Below, one piece after another: positions 16,771 to 25,147 of a stretch of 36,291 bases of DNA. The position numbers and the translations under genes are program-made. The notes beneath the pieces were generated by a model that saw nothing but the letters and a program-made list of their open reading frames with translations, was not told the origin of the DNA and did not search any database. The stretch lies in assembly GCA_937873685.1 (NCBI GenBank), contig CALMYO010000177.1, positions 1 through 36,291 on the forward strand, written 5' to 3'. Source of the stretch: an uncultured Paracoccaceae bacterium. GTDB taxonomy: Bacteria > Pseudomonadota > Alphaproteobacteria > Rhizobiales > Rhizobiaceae. Positions within the stretch are counted from its first letter, which is position 1, and every line of letters begins with the position of its first letter.

Positions 16771-16950
16771 CGTTATCCCCCTGAAATCACGCGAAACTCG
16801 CGGCCGGCGACCGCCGCCGATGTGGCCCGTCTGTACAGTGTCACGCCTTTGGCTTCGCCTTGGCAAGTCGAATCGTTTGAATCGAGGCTTTACAAGGGCA
16901 ATCGAACCGGCCCATTATCCCGGCAACAAGCACCGGTGAAACGGGCGGGG

Positions 16951-16977
16951 AAAAAAGCGCGGCTTGCTGCCGCGCTT
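16951..16977 (-). terminator. Strong GC hairpin with A/T run upstream of dppB-like gene
   Basis: AAGCGCGGC (16955-16963) and GCCGCGCTT (16969-16977) form a perfect 9-bp stem with a 5-nt loop. On the minus strand it is followed by TTTT, giving an intrinsic-terminator shape, but no minus-strand gene lies ahead of it. On the plus strand it lies 26 bp before the permease start, where a binding-protein/permease intercistronic hairpin is often found. It may be such a processing hairpin left after loss of the binding-protein gene. Confidence 0.5.
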
Positions 16978-17003
16978 GGCGAAACAGGGGGAGTGGGGCG
17001 GAC

Positions 17004-17984
17004 GTGCATCCGATCCTGGCGACAATCCTGAAAAGGCTCGGGCTCGGCGTCGTCACGCTGACGATCGTGTCGGCGATCATCTTTTCGTCGATCTCGATGC
17101 TGCCGGGCGATTTCGGCCAGGCCGTGCTCGGCCAGGCGGCGACGAAGGAAACGGTCGCCGCGTTCCGCAAGGAGCTCGGTTTGGACAAGCCGGCCGTTGT
17201 CCGCTACTTCGAGTGGATCGGCGGGGTTGCGCAGGGCGACCTTGGAACGTCGTTCTCGGGCCGCGCCTCCTCGGGCGTCGACCGCTCACGACCGGTTGCC
17301 CAGCTGATCGCGCCAAGGCTCCAGAACACGCTCTTCCTCGCGGGCGTCACCGCTGCAATTGCCGTTCCGCTGGCGCTGTTCCTCGGCCTGACCGCAGCAC
17401 TCTATCGCAATTCCCTCTACGACCGATCCGTCAACGCCTTCACGCTGACGACGATCGCCACGCCGGAATTCTTCGTCGCCTATGTGCTGATCCTCCTGCT
17501 CGGATCGTTGTGGCCGGTGTTTCCTTCGCTCGCCAATGTCGATGCGTCGACACCGCTCGGCGAGCGCTTATACCGCGTCGCGCTGCCGGCGCTGACGCTG
17601 ACGCTGGTGATTGTGGCGCATATGATGCGCATGACGCGCGCCGCGATCATCAACCTGCTCGCCAGCCCCTACATCGAGATGGCGCGGCTGAAGGGCGCAT
17701 CGCAATCGGAAATCATCCTCAAGCACGCCCTGCCCAACGCCTGGGCGCCGATCGCCACCGTGATCGCCTTCAACCTCGCCTATCTCGTCATCGGCGTCGT
17801 CGTGGTGGAGGTGGTGTTCGTCTATCCCGGCGTCGGCCAACTGATGGTCGATGCGGTGACGACACGCGACATCCCGGTCGTTCAGGGCTGCGCGCTGATC
17901 TTCGCCGCAACCTACATCCTGCTCAATCTGATCGCCGACATCATCGGCATCGTCACCAACCCGAGACTGCTGCACCCGCGATGA
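17004..17984 (+). CDS. Peptide/opine ABC transporter permease (DppB type)
   Basis: A 326-residue membrane protein with an N-terminal helix (about 10-31), a long periplasmic loop and five further helices. The conserved DppB segment SPYIEMARLKGASQSEIILKHALPNA (about 221-246) is the coupling loop. It starts with GTG, preceded by GGGGGAG. The stop overlaps the start of the next permease (ATGA at 17981-17984). Dpp/Opp-type systems import di- or oligopeptides, opines, nickel or sugars; the substrate is undetermined. No periplasmic binding protein gene is nearby, so this transporter must use one encoded elsewhere. Confidence 0.93.
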   Translation: MHPILATILKRLGLGVVTLTIVSAIIFSSISMLPGDFGQAVLGQAATKETVAAFRKELGLDKPAVVRYFEWIGGVAQGDLGTSFSGRASSGVDRSRPVAQLIAPRLQNTLFLAGVTAAIAVPLALFLGLTAALYRNSLYDRSVNAFTLTTIATPEFFVAYVLILLLGSLWPVFPSLANVDASTPLGERLYRVALPALTLTLVIVAHMMRMTRAAIINLLASPYIEMARLKGASQSEIILKHALPNAWAPIATVIAFNLAYLVIGVVVVEVVFVYPGVGQLMVDAVTTRDIPVVQGCALIFAATYILLNLIADIIGIVTNPRLLHPR

Positions 17985-18901
17985 CCGATACCCCCGAAAC
18001 CTATTCGGCGGCGGCCGAAGTCTCTTTTGTGCGCAAGCGGCGCACAAGGTGGGAGCGCATCTGGCTGGCGCTGAAAAAGGCGCCGGTTTCGGCATGGTTC
18101 GGCATGGTGGTCGTGGGTATTTACGTGATCGTTGCCGTCTTCGCGCCGCTGATCGCGCCCTACGGCGAGGCTGAAATCTTCCCCGTTCCCAATGCACCGT
18201 GGGGCGCCGAGCATGTTTTCGGAACGGACCAGATCGGCCGCGACGTCTTCAGCCGGCTGATCTACGGCGCCCGCAACACCATGGGCATTGCGCTGGCGAC
18301 CACGGTGCTCTCGTTCCTGATCGGCGGCAGCCTCGGGCTGATCGCCGCGATCAACCGCGGCTGGCTCGACCAACTGATCAGCCGCGGCGTCGACGTGCTG
18401 ATGGCGATCCCGAGCCTGATCTTCGCGTTGATGTTGCTGTCGATCTTCGGCTCGTCGGTCCCGAGCCTGATCATGATCATCGCGGTGCTGGATTCCACCC
18501 GCGTCTTCCGGCTCACCCGGGCGGTTGCGGTCAATGTGGCGGTGATGGACTACGTGGAGGCGGCAAGGCTGCGCGGCGAGGGCCTCGGCTGGGTGATGCG
18601 CCGCGAGATCCTGCCCAACATCATGCCGCCGATGGTGGCCGAGTTCGGCCTGCGCTTCTCCTTCGTCTTCCTGACCATCGCCGCGCTCTCCTTCCTTGGC
18701 GTCGGCATACAACCGCCGACCGCCGACTGGGGGTCGATGGTGCGCGAGAATGCCTCGCTGATCCAATTTGCCCAGTACGACCTGAAGGCCGGGTTGACGC
18801 CGCTGCTGCCGGCGGGCGCAATCGCGCTGCTCACCGTCGCGGTCAATTTCATTGTCGACTGGTTCCTGCACAAGACGAGCGGATTGCGCGATGAGCACTG
18901 A
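17981..18901 (+). CDS. Peptide/opine ABC transporter permease (DppC type)
   Basis: A 306-residue inner-membrane permease with a cytoplasmic N-terminal arm (FVRKRRTRWERIWLALKKAP), a first helix near 42-62, the DppC hallmark FGTDQIGRDVFSRLIYGAR (about 77-95) and the coupling loop DYVEAARLRGEGLGWVMRREILPN (about 190-213). The start ATG overlaps the stop of the dppB-like gene, and the gene's end overlaps the ATPase gene by 11 bases, so the three are translationally coupled. The reading frame is open far upstream (to 16964), but that part is the dppB gene in another frame. Confidence 0.93.
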   Translation: MTDTPETYSAAAEVSFVRKRRTRWERIWLALKKAPVSAWFGMVVVGIYVIVAVFAPLIAPYGEAEIFPVPNAPWGAEHVFGTDQIGRDVFSRLIYGARNTMGIALATTVLSFLIGGSLGLIAAINRGWLDQLISRGVDVLMAIPSLIFALMLLSIFGSSVPSLIMIIAVLDSTRVFRLTRAVAVNVAVMDYVEAARLRGEGLGWVMRREILPNIMPPMVAEFGLRFSFVFLTIAALSFLGVGIQPPTADWGSMVRENASLIQFAQYDLKAGLTPLLPAGAIALLTVAVNFIVDWFLHKTSGLRDEH

Positions 18902-20540
18902 CAAGAGGCAGGGCCGCAAGGGCGATGTGCTGCTGGAGATGCGAGATGTGCGCATCGAGGGATTTTCCGACGAACGCTGGCATCCCATCATCAAGGGCGT
19001 CGACCTGACCTTGAAGCGCGGCGAGGTGATGGGGCTGATCGGCGAATCGGGCGCCGGAAAGTCGACCCTCGGCAAGGCGGCGATGGGTTACGCCCAACCC
19101 GGATGCCGCATTTGCGGCGGCTCTATCGTCTTCGACGGCATCGACCTGATCAAAGCGGGCGAAGCCGAGAAGCGCAAGCTCTGGGGCACGCGCATTGCCT
19201 ATGTGGCGCAATCGGCGGCCGCCTCGTTCAATCCCGCCCACCGGCTGATCGACCAGACGGTGGAATCGGCGACGCGCATGGGCCTTCGCCCGGACGCGGA
19301 CTCGCGCAACGACGCTGTGCAGCTCTTCCGGGCGTTGAAACTCCCCTCCCCCGAAACCATCGGCCAGCGCTATCCGCACCAGGTGTCCGGCGGGCAGTTG
19401 CAGCGCGTGATGACGGCGATGGCAATGTCGCCCAGGCCGGACCTGATCATCTTCGACGAGCCGACCACGGCGCTCGACGTCACCACGCAGGTTGACGTGC
19501 TGGCTGCAATGCGCGAGATCGTCGAGACCTTCCACACGGCGGCGATCTATATCACGCACGATCTCGCCGTGGTCGCTCAGATGGCCGATTTCATCAAGGT
19601 GCTGCGCTACGGCGAGGAGGTGGAGGAAGCGCCGACGCGCAAGATGCTGGACGCGCCGGAGAAGCCCTATACCCGTTCGCTGTGGTCGGTGCGCTCGCTC
19701 GCCAAGCCGGAGGAGAAGGGCGACGACATCATCCTTTCCATCGATCACGTTGACGCCGCCTACGGCAAGCACAAGGTGCTGCACGATGTGACGATCACCG
19801 TGCCGCGCGGCAAGACAGTCGCTGTGGTTGGCGAATCCGGGTCGGGCAAGTCCACCACCGCCCGCGTCATCACCGGGCTTCTGCCGCCGATGGCGGGCAA
19901 GGTGGTGTTCGACGGTCAGCCGCTGCCGCCTGCGCTGGCCGGCCGCTCCAAGGACCAGCTGCGCCGCATCCAGATGATCTACCAGATGGCGGACACGGCG
20001 ATGAACCCGCGCCAGACGGTTGAGGAAATCATCGGCCGGCCGCTGGAGTTCTATCTCGGCCTGTCCGGCGCCAGGCGCGAGGCGCGGGTCAGCGAACTTC
20101 TGAAGATGATCGAACTCGACGACAGTTTCATGGACCGCCTGCCCTCGGAACTCTCCGGCGGCCAGAAGCAGCGCATCTGCATTGCGCGCGCGCTCGCTGC
20201 CGAACCGGAACTGATCATCTGCGACGAGGTAACCTCGGCGCTCGACCAGATCGTGCAGGAGGGCATCCTCAAGCTGTTGCTGCGGCTGCAGAAGGATCTC
20301 GGCATCACCTACATCTTCATCACCCACGACATTGCGACCGTGAAGGCGATCTCCGACGAGATCGTTGTGATGTTCCAGGGCAAGGTGGTGGAACAGGGAC
20401 TGAAGAGCACGATTCTCGAACCGCCCTACCCCGACTATACGCAGCTGCTGCTGTCCTCCGTTCCGGAAATGGACCCGGACTGGCTGACGCGGCTGCTGGC
20501 GGCGCGCGAAAGCAGCGCAAATCCGCCTGCCCGGAAATGA
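18891..20540 (+). CDS. Fused double ATPase of peptide/opine ABC transporter (DppD-DppF type)
   Basis: A 549-residue protein with two complete ABC ATPase halves. Half one has Walker A GESGAGKS (51-58), signature VSGGQ (165-169) and FDEPTTALD (188-196). Half two has Walker A GESGSGKS (314-321), signature LSGGQ (421-425) and CDEVTSALD (444-452), where the usual Pro of DEPTSALD is Val. Between them, [13 protein letters not shown] resembles the oligopeptide-transporter C-terminal region. It powers the two permeases upstream; the start overlaps the dppC-like gene by 11 bases. An ATG at 18852 is in frame but lies within the permease gene. Confidence 0.94.
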   Translation: MSTDKRQGRKGDVLLEMRDVRIEGFSDERWHPIIKGVDLTLKRGEVMGLIGESGAGKSTLGKAAMGYAQPGCRICGGSIVFDGIDLIKAGEAEKRKLWGTRIAYVAQSAAASFNPAHRLIDQTVESATRMGLRPDADSRNDAVQLFRALKLPSPETIGQRYPHQVSGGQLQRVMTAMAMSPRPDLIIFDEPTTALDVTTQVDVLAAMREIVETFHTAAIYITHDLAVVAQMADFIKVLRYGEEVEEAPTRKMLDAPEKPYTRSLWSVRSLAKPEEKGDDIILSIDHVDAAYGKHKVLHDVTITVPRGKTVAVVGESGSGKSTTARVITGLLPPMAGKVVFDGQPLPPALAGRSKDQLRRIQMIYQMADTAMNPRQTVEEIIGRPLEFYLGLSGARREARVSELLKMIELDDSFMDRLPSELSGGQKQRICIARALAAEPELIICDEVTSALDQIVQEGILKLLLRLQKDLGITYIFITHDIATVKAISDEIVVMFQGKVVEQGLKSTILEPPYPDYTQLLLSSVPEMDPDWLTRLLAARESSANPPARK

Positions 20541-20564
20541 TTTTTGCCGCAGTCGCAAACCGGC

Positions 20565-21479
20565 TCACCGGTAGGGATAGCTGTAAGCCGAAACCGAGGT
20601 CATCACCCGGTTTGCTGTGCCGCTGGCGCCGACTGCGCAGAAGATGCCGAGTTCAGGCGACCAGCAAAGCCCTCTCCAGATGTTGTCGGCCGCGCTAGCG
20701 CCGCTTTGCCAGTTTGTCCCGTCCACCGATGTCATGACCCTGTTGCCGGCGCCGCTGCCCGCTACGGCGCAGAACATGCCGATTTCGGGCGCCCACGCCA
20801 CTGCATTCCAGATCAAGGCTGCAGCCGGGGTGCGACTGGTCCACGTCGAACCGTCAGGCGACGTCATGAGACCGCTTCCTGCGCCATCATAGGCAACGGC
20901 GCAAAACAGGCCGAGCTCCGGAGACCACGTCACCGAAAACCAGCCATTGTCGGAAGGCTGGGCGTGCGCGGTCCAGTCCGCGCCGTTTGGCGAGGTCATG
21001 ATCCGGTTGGCGTCCCCGGTAAATGCGACAGCGCAGAAAAGGCCGAGTTCGGCCGCCCAGACAACACTGCGCCAACCATTGTCAGGAACGCCGCCAACCG
21101 CCGTCCAGTCGACCCCGTCGGGGGAAATCATCACCCGGTTCCCGGCGCCGGTGAAGGCGACAGCGCAGAACAGTCCGAGTTGGGGCGACCAGGTCACGCC
21201 GAGCCAGCCATTGGCTGCGGCTGCGTTTCGCGCGGTCCAGTTTATACCATCCGGCGATGTCATGACCCGGTCCGTTCCGCCGCTCGACGCAACCGTGCAA
21301 AACAGCCGCCTTTCGGGCGACCAGCATACGGATCGCAACATGGTGTCGGACGGCGGTACGCGGGAGGTCCAGGCGACGCCATCGGGAGAAGTCATGATCG
21401 CATTGCCGGCGCCCGTTTCCGAAACGGCGCAGAACAGGCCCAGCTCCGCTGACCAGCAGACGGATCGCCAACCGATATC
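20565..21479 (-). repeat. Seven tandem 132-bp coding repeats
   Basis: These encode the seven 44-residue Asp-box units of the DUF2793 protein. The repeat unit is in phase with the reading frame. Units three to five and seven are most alike at the protein level (AVAFTGAGNRVMTSPDG type), which suggests duplication within the gene. Confidence 0.85.
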
Positions 21480-22193
21480 GGCCGGGGTGGCGCTCGAAAG
21501 CCAGGGGGACGTGGAAACGCGGCGCTGCCGGATGATGTCCGGCGTGTGGAACCTTCCGCCCGGCATGGCGACCCGCCCGCTGTGCCGATTGACCCTCAAC
21601 GCTTCAACAAAGTGCGCGCCAATGCCGGACACCTTGACGGCGAGGTCGTCATTGCCAACGATCCCGATCTCGGCGCGGCCGGAAAATCCGTCCTGAAACA
21701 ACAGGCTCGCTGTTTCGCCGGCTGCCGCCTTGTTGATCTTCACCTGATGACCTGCGCCATCGTGGTTGAACAGGCTCGCCGGAGCATTGGCGGCGATGCG
21801 GTTGGTGCTGTCGGCCAGCGCGCCGTTGACCGACAGTGTCGCAACAGCTCCGGAACCGGGCGCCTCCACCCAGTTCGTCCCGTCGAAATGCACCTCCCGC
21901 TCTTCGTCTGCAATCCATGCGCGCCAGCCGGGTTTTGGCGCATGGAACTGCCAGGCGCCGTTGAAAGACACGGCGAAGCGTCCCTCGCGACCGACCCAAT
22001 CGCCGGTTGCCGGGGCAGCCGGAATGTAGCAATCGCCGTCGACCGGTTGCGCCGGCGGTCCGGTGAGATCGCGGTCGAGCACGACGGGCTGCGCCAGCGC
22101 GTCGAGCGTCAGCAGCGCGGCGTTGACGGTCACGTGCTTCTGCGCCTGCGAGGGCTGGAGAAGCGGCAGCGAGAGAGCGGGGGTGTTTTCCAT
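20565..22193 (-). CDS. DUF2793 protein with seven Asp-box repeats (predicted beta-propeller)
   Basis: A 542-residue protein. Residues 1-110 match the DUF2793 type (LPLLQPSQAQKHVTVNAALLTLDAL, then GDWVGREGRFAVSFNGAWQF), a domain I associate with alphaproteobacterial prophage or gene-transfer-agent tail proteins. Residues about 115-225 resemble a tail-fibre-like linker (FHTPDIIRQR). Residues 239-542 are seven tandem 44-residue repeats (the last is 40), each with W..V.WSPELGLFCAVA and the Asp-box SPDG..WT, predicting a seven-bladed propeller of the sialidase/BNR kind. A binding role, perhaps to glycan, is inference. There is no signal peptide. The ATG at 22193 has AAGGA about 12 bases upstream. 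No other phage genes are near; the neighbours are polysaccharide genes. Confidence 0.82.
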   Translation of the reverse strand: MENTPALSLPLLQPSQAQKHVTVNAALLTLDALAQPVVLDRDLTGPPAQPVDGDCYIPAAPATGDWVGREGRFAVSFNGAWQFHAPKPGWRAWIADEEREVHFDGTNWVEAPGSGAVATLSVNGALADSTNRIAANAPASLFNHDGAGHQVKINKAAAGETASLLFQDGFSGRAEIGIVGNDDLAVKVSGIGAHFVEALRVNRHSGRVAMPGGRFHTPDIIRQRRVSTSPWLSSATPADIGWRSVCWSAELGLFCAVSETGAGNAIMTSPDGVAWTSRVPPSDTMLRSVCWSPERRLFCTVASSGGTDRVMTSPDGINWTARNAAAANGWLGVTWSPQLGLFCAVAFTGAGNRVMISPDGVDWTAVGGVPDNGWRSVVWAAELGLFCAVAFTGDANRIMTSPNGADWTAHAQPSDNGWFSVTWSPELGLFCAVAYDGAGSGLMTSPDGSTWTSRTPAAALIWNAVAWAPEIGMFCAVAGSGAGNRVMTSVDGTNWQSGASAADNIWRGLCWSPELGIFCAVGASGTANRVMTSVSAYSYPYR

Positions 22194-22329
22194 CGATCGG
22201 CCATGTCCTTCAAACAGATGGGCGATCTTAACGCGCGATCGGCCGGGCATGGACAAGACTGGCGCGCCGACACAGCAAGGCATTGGACGCCTTTGGATTT
22301 TCACCGCAGCAAACACGGACAAAACGACA

Positions 22330-22388
22330 CGGCCGCCCGATGGGGGCGGCCGCAGCAGGATCATGGAGCGTTATTCGAACGACGCTCC
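22330..22388 (-). terminator. Two tandem hairpins after the nucleotide-sugar dehydrogenase gene
   Basis: CGGCCGCCC (22330-22338) pairs with GGGCGGCCG (22344-22352) in a perfect 9-bp stem; on the minus strand it is followed by TGTCGTTTTGT, a weak U-rich tract. Sixteen bases earlier in transcription GGAGCG/CGCTCC (22365-22388) forms a second stem. They lie directly downstream of the stop at 22404, so together they probably terminate that transcript before the DUF2793 gene. Confidence 0.65.
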
Positions 22389-22403
22389 GGCAGGGCTGGA
22401 TGA

Positions 22404-23771
22404 TCAGGGTGTCCAGTAATTGAAGCCAAGTGCGGCAAGCGACGGGTCGAAGAGCTTTCGCAGATCGACCACCGGCGCACCAACCGGCAGGATCGCCGAC
22501 AGGCGCAGCGTTTTGAATTCCTCGCGAAAGACGTCGTGCGCAGCCGTCACCACGATCGCGTCGAACTTGCCATTGGCGTAGGGATCGTCGATGACAATGG
22601 CGCCGCGCCCGCCCTCGAAATGGCTGTCCTCGGCGACCGGATCGTAGGAAAACACATCCGCGCCCCGCGCCCAAAGCGAATCCATCACCGCGAAGGATTT
22701 CGAGTTGCGGATGTCCGGGCAATTGTCCTTGAAGGTGCGGCCAAGCACGAGCACACGTTTGCCCTGAAGGTCATGCGCTTCCGGCGACAGCATCTGATGC
22801 AGCTTGTCGGCAAGAAAATACGCCGTGCGTTCGTTGACCTGGCGAGCAGCGGAAACAACGTCCATTGACAGGCCCTGGCTGCGCCCGGCGTGCAGGAGGT
22901 AGAACGGGTCGACCGAAATGCAATGCCCGCCAACAAGGCCGGGGAAATAAGTGTGGAAGTTCCACTTCGAGCCTGCGGCCGCCACCACTTCGCTGACCTT
23001 GACGCCCATCGAATCGAACAGCTGCATCATTTCATTGATCAGCGCTATATTGACGTCGCGCTGGGTGTTTTCCAGGATTTTTGCGGCTTCGGCCACCTTG
23101 ATGGACGACGCCTTGAACAAGCCGGCCTTCACCACACGGCCATAGAACGCCTCGAGAAAATCCGCCACGGCGGGCGAAGACCCCGAGACGATTTTCTTGA
23201 TGTCGGTCACACGGCGCGAGTGCTCGCCCGGACTGACGCGCTCTGGCGAATAGCCGACGAAGAAGTCGCGCCCTTCCTTCATGCCGGAGGTTTCCTCCAG
23301 CACAGGAATGCAGCGGTTCTCGGTTGCCCCCGGATCGACGGTGCTCTCGTAGACCACGACTACGCCGCGTTTCATGTTGGCGCCGATCGTCCTGGATGCG
23401 GCGATGAGCGGGCGGTAATCGGGCCGGTTGCCCGCCATCACCGGCGTCGGCACGCAGACCAGCACGACATCGGCTTGTCCCAGAGCCGTGGCGTCGGTGG
23501 TGAACTCCATGTCGGGGTTCGTCAGTTGCTGCGGCGTACACTGGCCGGTGTTGTCGCATCCCGTCGCCAGGTTGGCGATTCTGCGGCGATCGATGTCGAA
23601 ACCGATAGCGCGCGTCTGCTCCGAGAAACCCGCCAGCAAGGGAAGTCCGACATAACCCAGCCCGACCACTGCGGGAACCGCAGTCGCAGGGTCCGGCAAT
23701 TCCGATTTCTGTTCGACATCGGCAACGATGACAAGCGTATTGCCGACCTTCTGGATAACCGACACATTCAC
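22404..23771 (-). CDS. Nucleotide-sugar dehydrogenase, UDP-HexNAc (WbpO/TviB) type
   Basis: A 455-residue enzyme of the UDP-glucose/GDP-mannose dehydrogenase family, oxidising C6 of a UDP-sugar with NAD. The Rossmann motif is GLGYVG (37-42), and the catalytic Cys284 lies in GGHCISVDPFYL. AKILENTQRDVNIALINE (230-247) and KWNFHTYFPGLVGG (269-282) are typical of UDP-GalNAc/UDP-GlcNAc 6-dehydrogenases, not UDP-glucose ones. The product would be a HexNAc-uronic acid for surface polysaccharide. The start is GTG (23771, or GTG 23765) after GGGG, leaving an unusual hydrophilic extension of about 33 residues before the Rossmann fold. It is divergent from the WecA-like gene. Confidence 0.9.
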   Translation of the reverse strand: MNVSVIQKVGNTLVIVADVEQKSELPDPATAVPAVVGLGYVGLPLLAGFSEQTRAIGFDIDRRRIANLATGCDNTGQCTPQQLTNPDMEFTTDATALGQADVVLVCVPTPVMAGNRPDYRPLIAASRTIGANMKRGVVVVYESTVDPGATENRCIPVLEETSGMKEGRDFFVGYSPERVSPGEHSRRVTDIKKIVSGSSPAVADFLEAFYGRVVKAGLFKASSIKVAEAAKILENTQRDVNIALINEMMQLFDSMGVKVSEVVAAAGSKWNFHTYFPGLVGGHCISVDPFYLLHAGRSQGLSMDVVSAARQVNERTAYFLADKLHQMLSPEAHDLQGKRVLVLGRTFKDNCPDIRNSKSFAVMDSLWARGADVFSYDPVAEDSHFEGGRGAIVIDDPYANGKFDAIVVTAAHDVFREEFKTLRLSAILPVGAPVVDLRKLFDPSLAALGFNYWTP

Positions 23772-24036
23772 CCCCGTGTGTTCAGCCGGCGCTGTTATTC
23801 GCGCCTTTGCCGATCCAGAAACTAAGTTTTGGAGGTAAATACATTACGTTACCGGAAGCCCGGCGACCGGTTTCCTCGCGATGTGGTTAATCAGGGCCGA
23901 ACAATCAATTCGCGAGTCTTGCTGTGTGCGGTTGAACTTCCGGACCTCGTGGCGGCTGGGGATCGTCCAATTTGCTGGCGCAACACCAGTGCTTCAACGT
24001 AAGGAGAAATGAACGACAACGATTCCGGTTTGCCCG
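23772..24036. promoter_or_regulatory. Divergent promoter region between dehydrogenase and WecA-like gene
   Basis: 265 bp separate the two divergent starts and must contain both promoters. Part of it (23820-23850) is AT-rich, with TTTTGGAGGTAAATACATTA. At the plus-strand end AAGGAG (24001-24006) is followed by an ATG at 24009 in a different frame from the transferase. I see no clear operator. Confidence 0.4.
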
Positions 24037-25035
24037 ATGCTGCTACCCATGGTGACAACCTGCGCCTTCTCGCTTGTCGTCACAGCCGTCCTGCTGGCGC
24101 TGCTTCCCGCCCACCTGCCGCCACACCTGTTTGTCGCACCGGTGACCGCGCGTTCAAACCACCGACACCATGCGCGCCAGATCGGAGGCATTGCAGCCGC
24201 GCCGGCGATTTTCGTGGCGATTGTCACGTCGGGCCTGCTTTTCAGTATCCCTGTCAGTCCGGCAGTCCTTGCGGCATTTGCCCTGTTGTGGGCGACCGGC
24301 GTTGTCGACGACATTCGTGATCTTCCTGCCCTGCCGAAGCTGGGGCTGCAGCTTGTCGGCGCGGCGATCGCCGCCTGGGGTATTGCCGATGGACAGCCGA
24401 TGCTCGGGCTGATCTTTGCCCTCATCGTGCTCTGGCTTGTCGGCTTCACCAACGTCGTCAATTTCATGGACGGCCTTGACCTGATGACGGTGGCGGGGCT
24501 GCTGCCCGGCCTAGCGTTTGTGGCCGTTCTGCCGATCGTGTCTTCAGCCGATCCGGCGAGCGGTTTGCTGGGTGCGGCGGGCGCCGGCGCGCTGATCGCC
24601 TTTTCCCGGTCCAACAGGCCGCCGGCGCTCATCTTTCTGGGCGACAGCGGCAGCCTCGGTTTCGGTTTGCTCACCGGCGCGGCGGCCACAGGCGTCGCCT
24701 TGTCGGTTTCTCCCGTGGTGGCGGCTCTGCCGTTTCTCTACTACCTGCTGGACACGGCCACCACGCTCGCACAGCGTGTGGCGCGCGGCGAGAATATCCT
24801 GTCTGCCCATTCCCGCCATGCCTACCAGATCGCGCGCCGCAACGGTCTGCTCCCGGGCCGCATTTCAGCCGAGGTTGCGGCATTGAACACCGGTTTGAGC
24901 CTGCTTGGCCTGGCCCTGGCGTGGGCGCCATCGCTGCCGGTCCAGATTCTTGCGCTGCTGTCGGGAACCGTGGCGGCAAGCTTGCTGATCTGGCGTTTCC
25001 GGTCGGTGCGGCCATCTCCGGCTTTGGGCGATTGA
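24037..25035 (+). CDS. Polyprenyl-phosphate glycosyl-1-phosphate transferase, WecA/MraY family
   Basis: A 332-residue integral membrane protein with about ten hydrophobic segments. It has the family motifs: SNHRHHARQIGGIA near 40-53 (degenerate form of SSHxxPTPRGGG), VVDDIRDLPALPK (89-101) with the Asp pair, NFMDGLD (142-148), GDSGSL (202-207) and the HSRHAYQ loop (about 267-273) that reads the sugar. It transfers a HexNAc-1-phosphate from UDP-sugar to undecaprenyl phosphate, starting glycan synthesis. The start ATG at 24037 lacks a good ribosome site; the clear AAGGAG at 24001 serves a different frame. The two glycosyltransferase genes that follow are on the same strand. Confidence 0.88.
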   Translation: MLLPMVTTCAFSLVVTAVLLALLPAHLPPHLFVAPVTARSNHRHHARQIGGIAAAPAIFVAIVTSGLLFSIPVSPAVLAAFALLWATGVVDDIRDLPALPKLGLQLVGAAIAAWGIADGQPMLGLIFALIVLWLVGFTNVVNFMDGLDLMTVAGLLPGLAFVAVLPIVSSADPASGLLGAAGAGALIAFSRSNRPPALIFLGDSGSLGFGLLTGAAATGVALSVSPVVAALPFLYYLLDTATTLAQRVARGENILSAHSRHAYQIARRNGLLPGRISAEVAALNTGLSLLGLALAWAPSLPVQILALLSGTVAASLLIWRFRSVRPSPALGD

Positions 25036-25147
25036 GTAAGGCCAGCGCTTTGCGTCCCGGTCTCAACCTGCTATCGGCATTGCGTTACGGTCACGAATGG
25101 CCGGACCGAGTGGGGCGCGCTGTTCAGAAAGCGGTCGGGAGTGGCGA

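Noticed and set aside
13621..17031. Very long open frame on the plus strand (over 1,100 codons)
   Set aside because: It lies antisense to the beta-helix and AruI-like genes, is rich in Arg, His and Gly, and has no recognisable domain. High-GC codon bias opens such shadow frames.
16964..17980. In-frame N-terminal extension of the second permease by over 300 codons
   Set aside because: It runs through the first permease gene in another frame and reads as Arg-rich nonsense. The ATG at 17981 overlaps the first permease stop as expected.
18849..20558. Long minus-strand frame of 569 codons
   Set aside because: It is antisense to the double ATPase with two full sets of Walker motifs, and shows no domain of its own.
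20565..21479. Regular 132-bp repeats considered as a CRISPR-like array
   Set aside because: The repeats are in-frame coding units of an Asp-box protein, with diverged sequence and no spacers.
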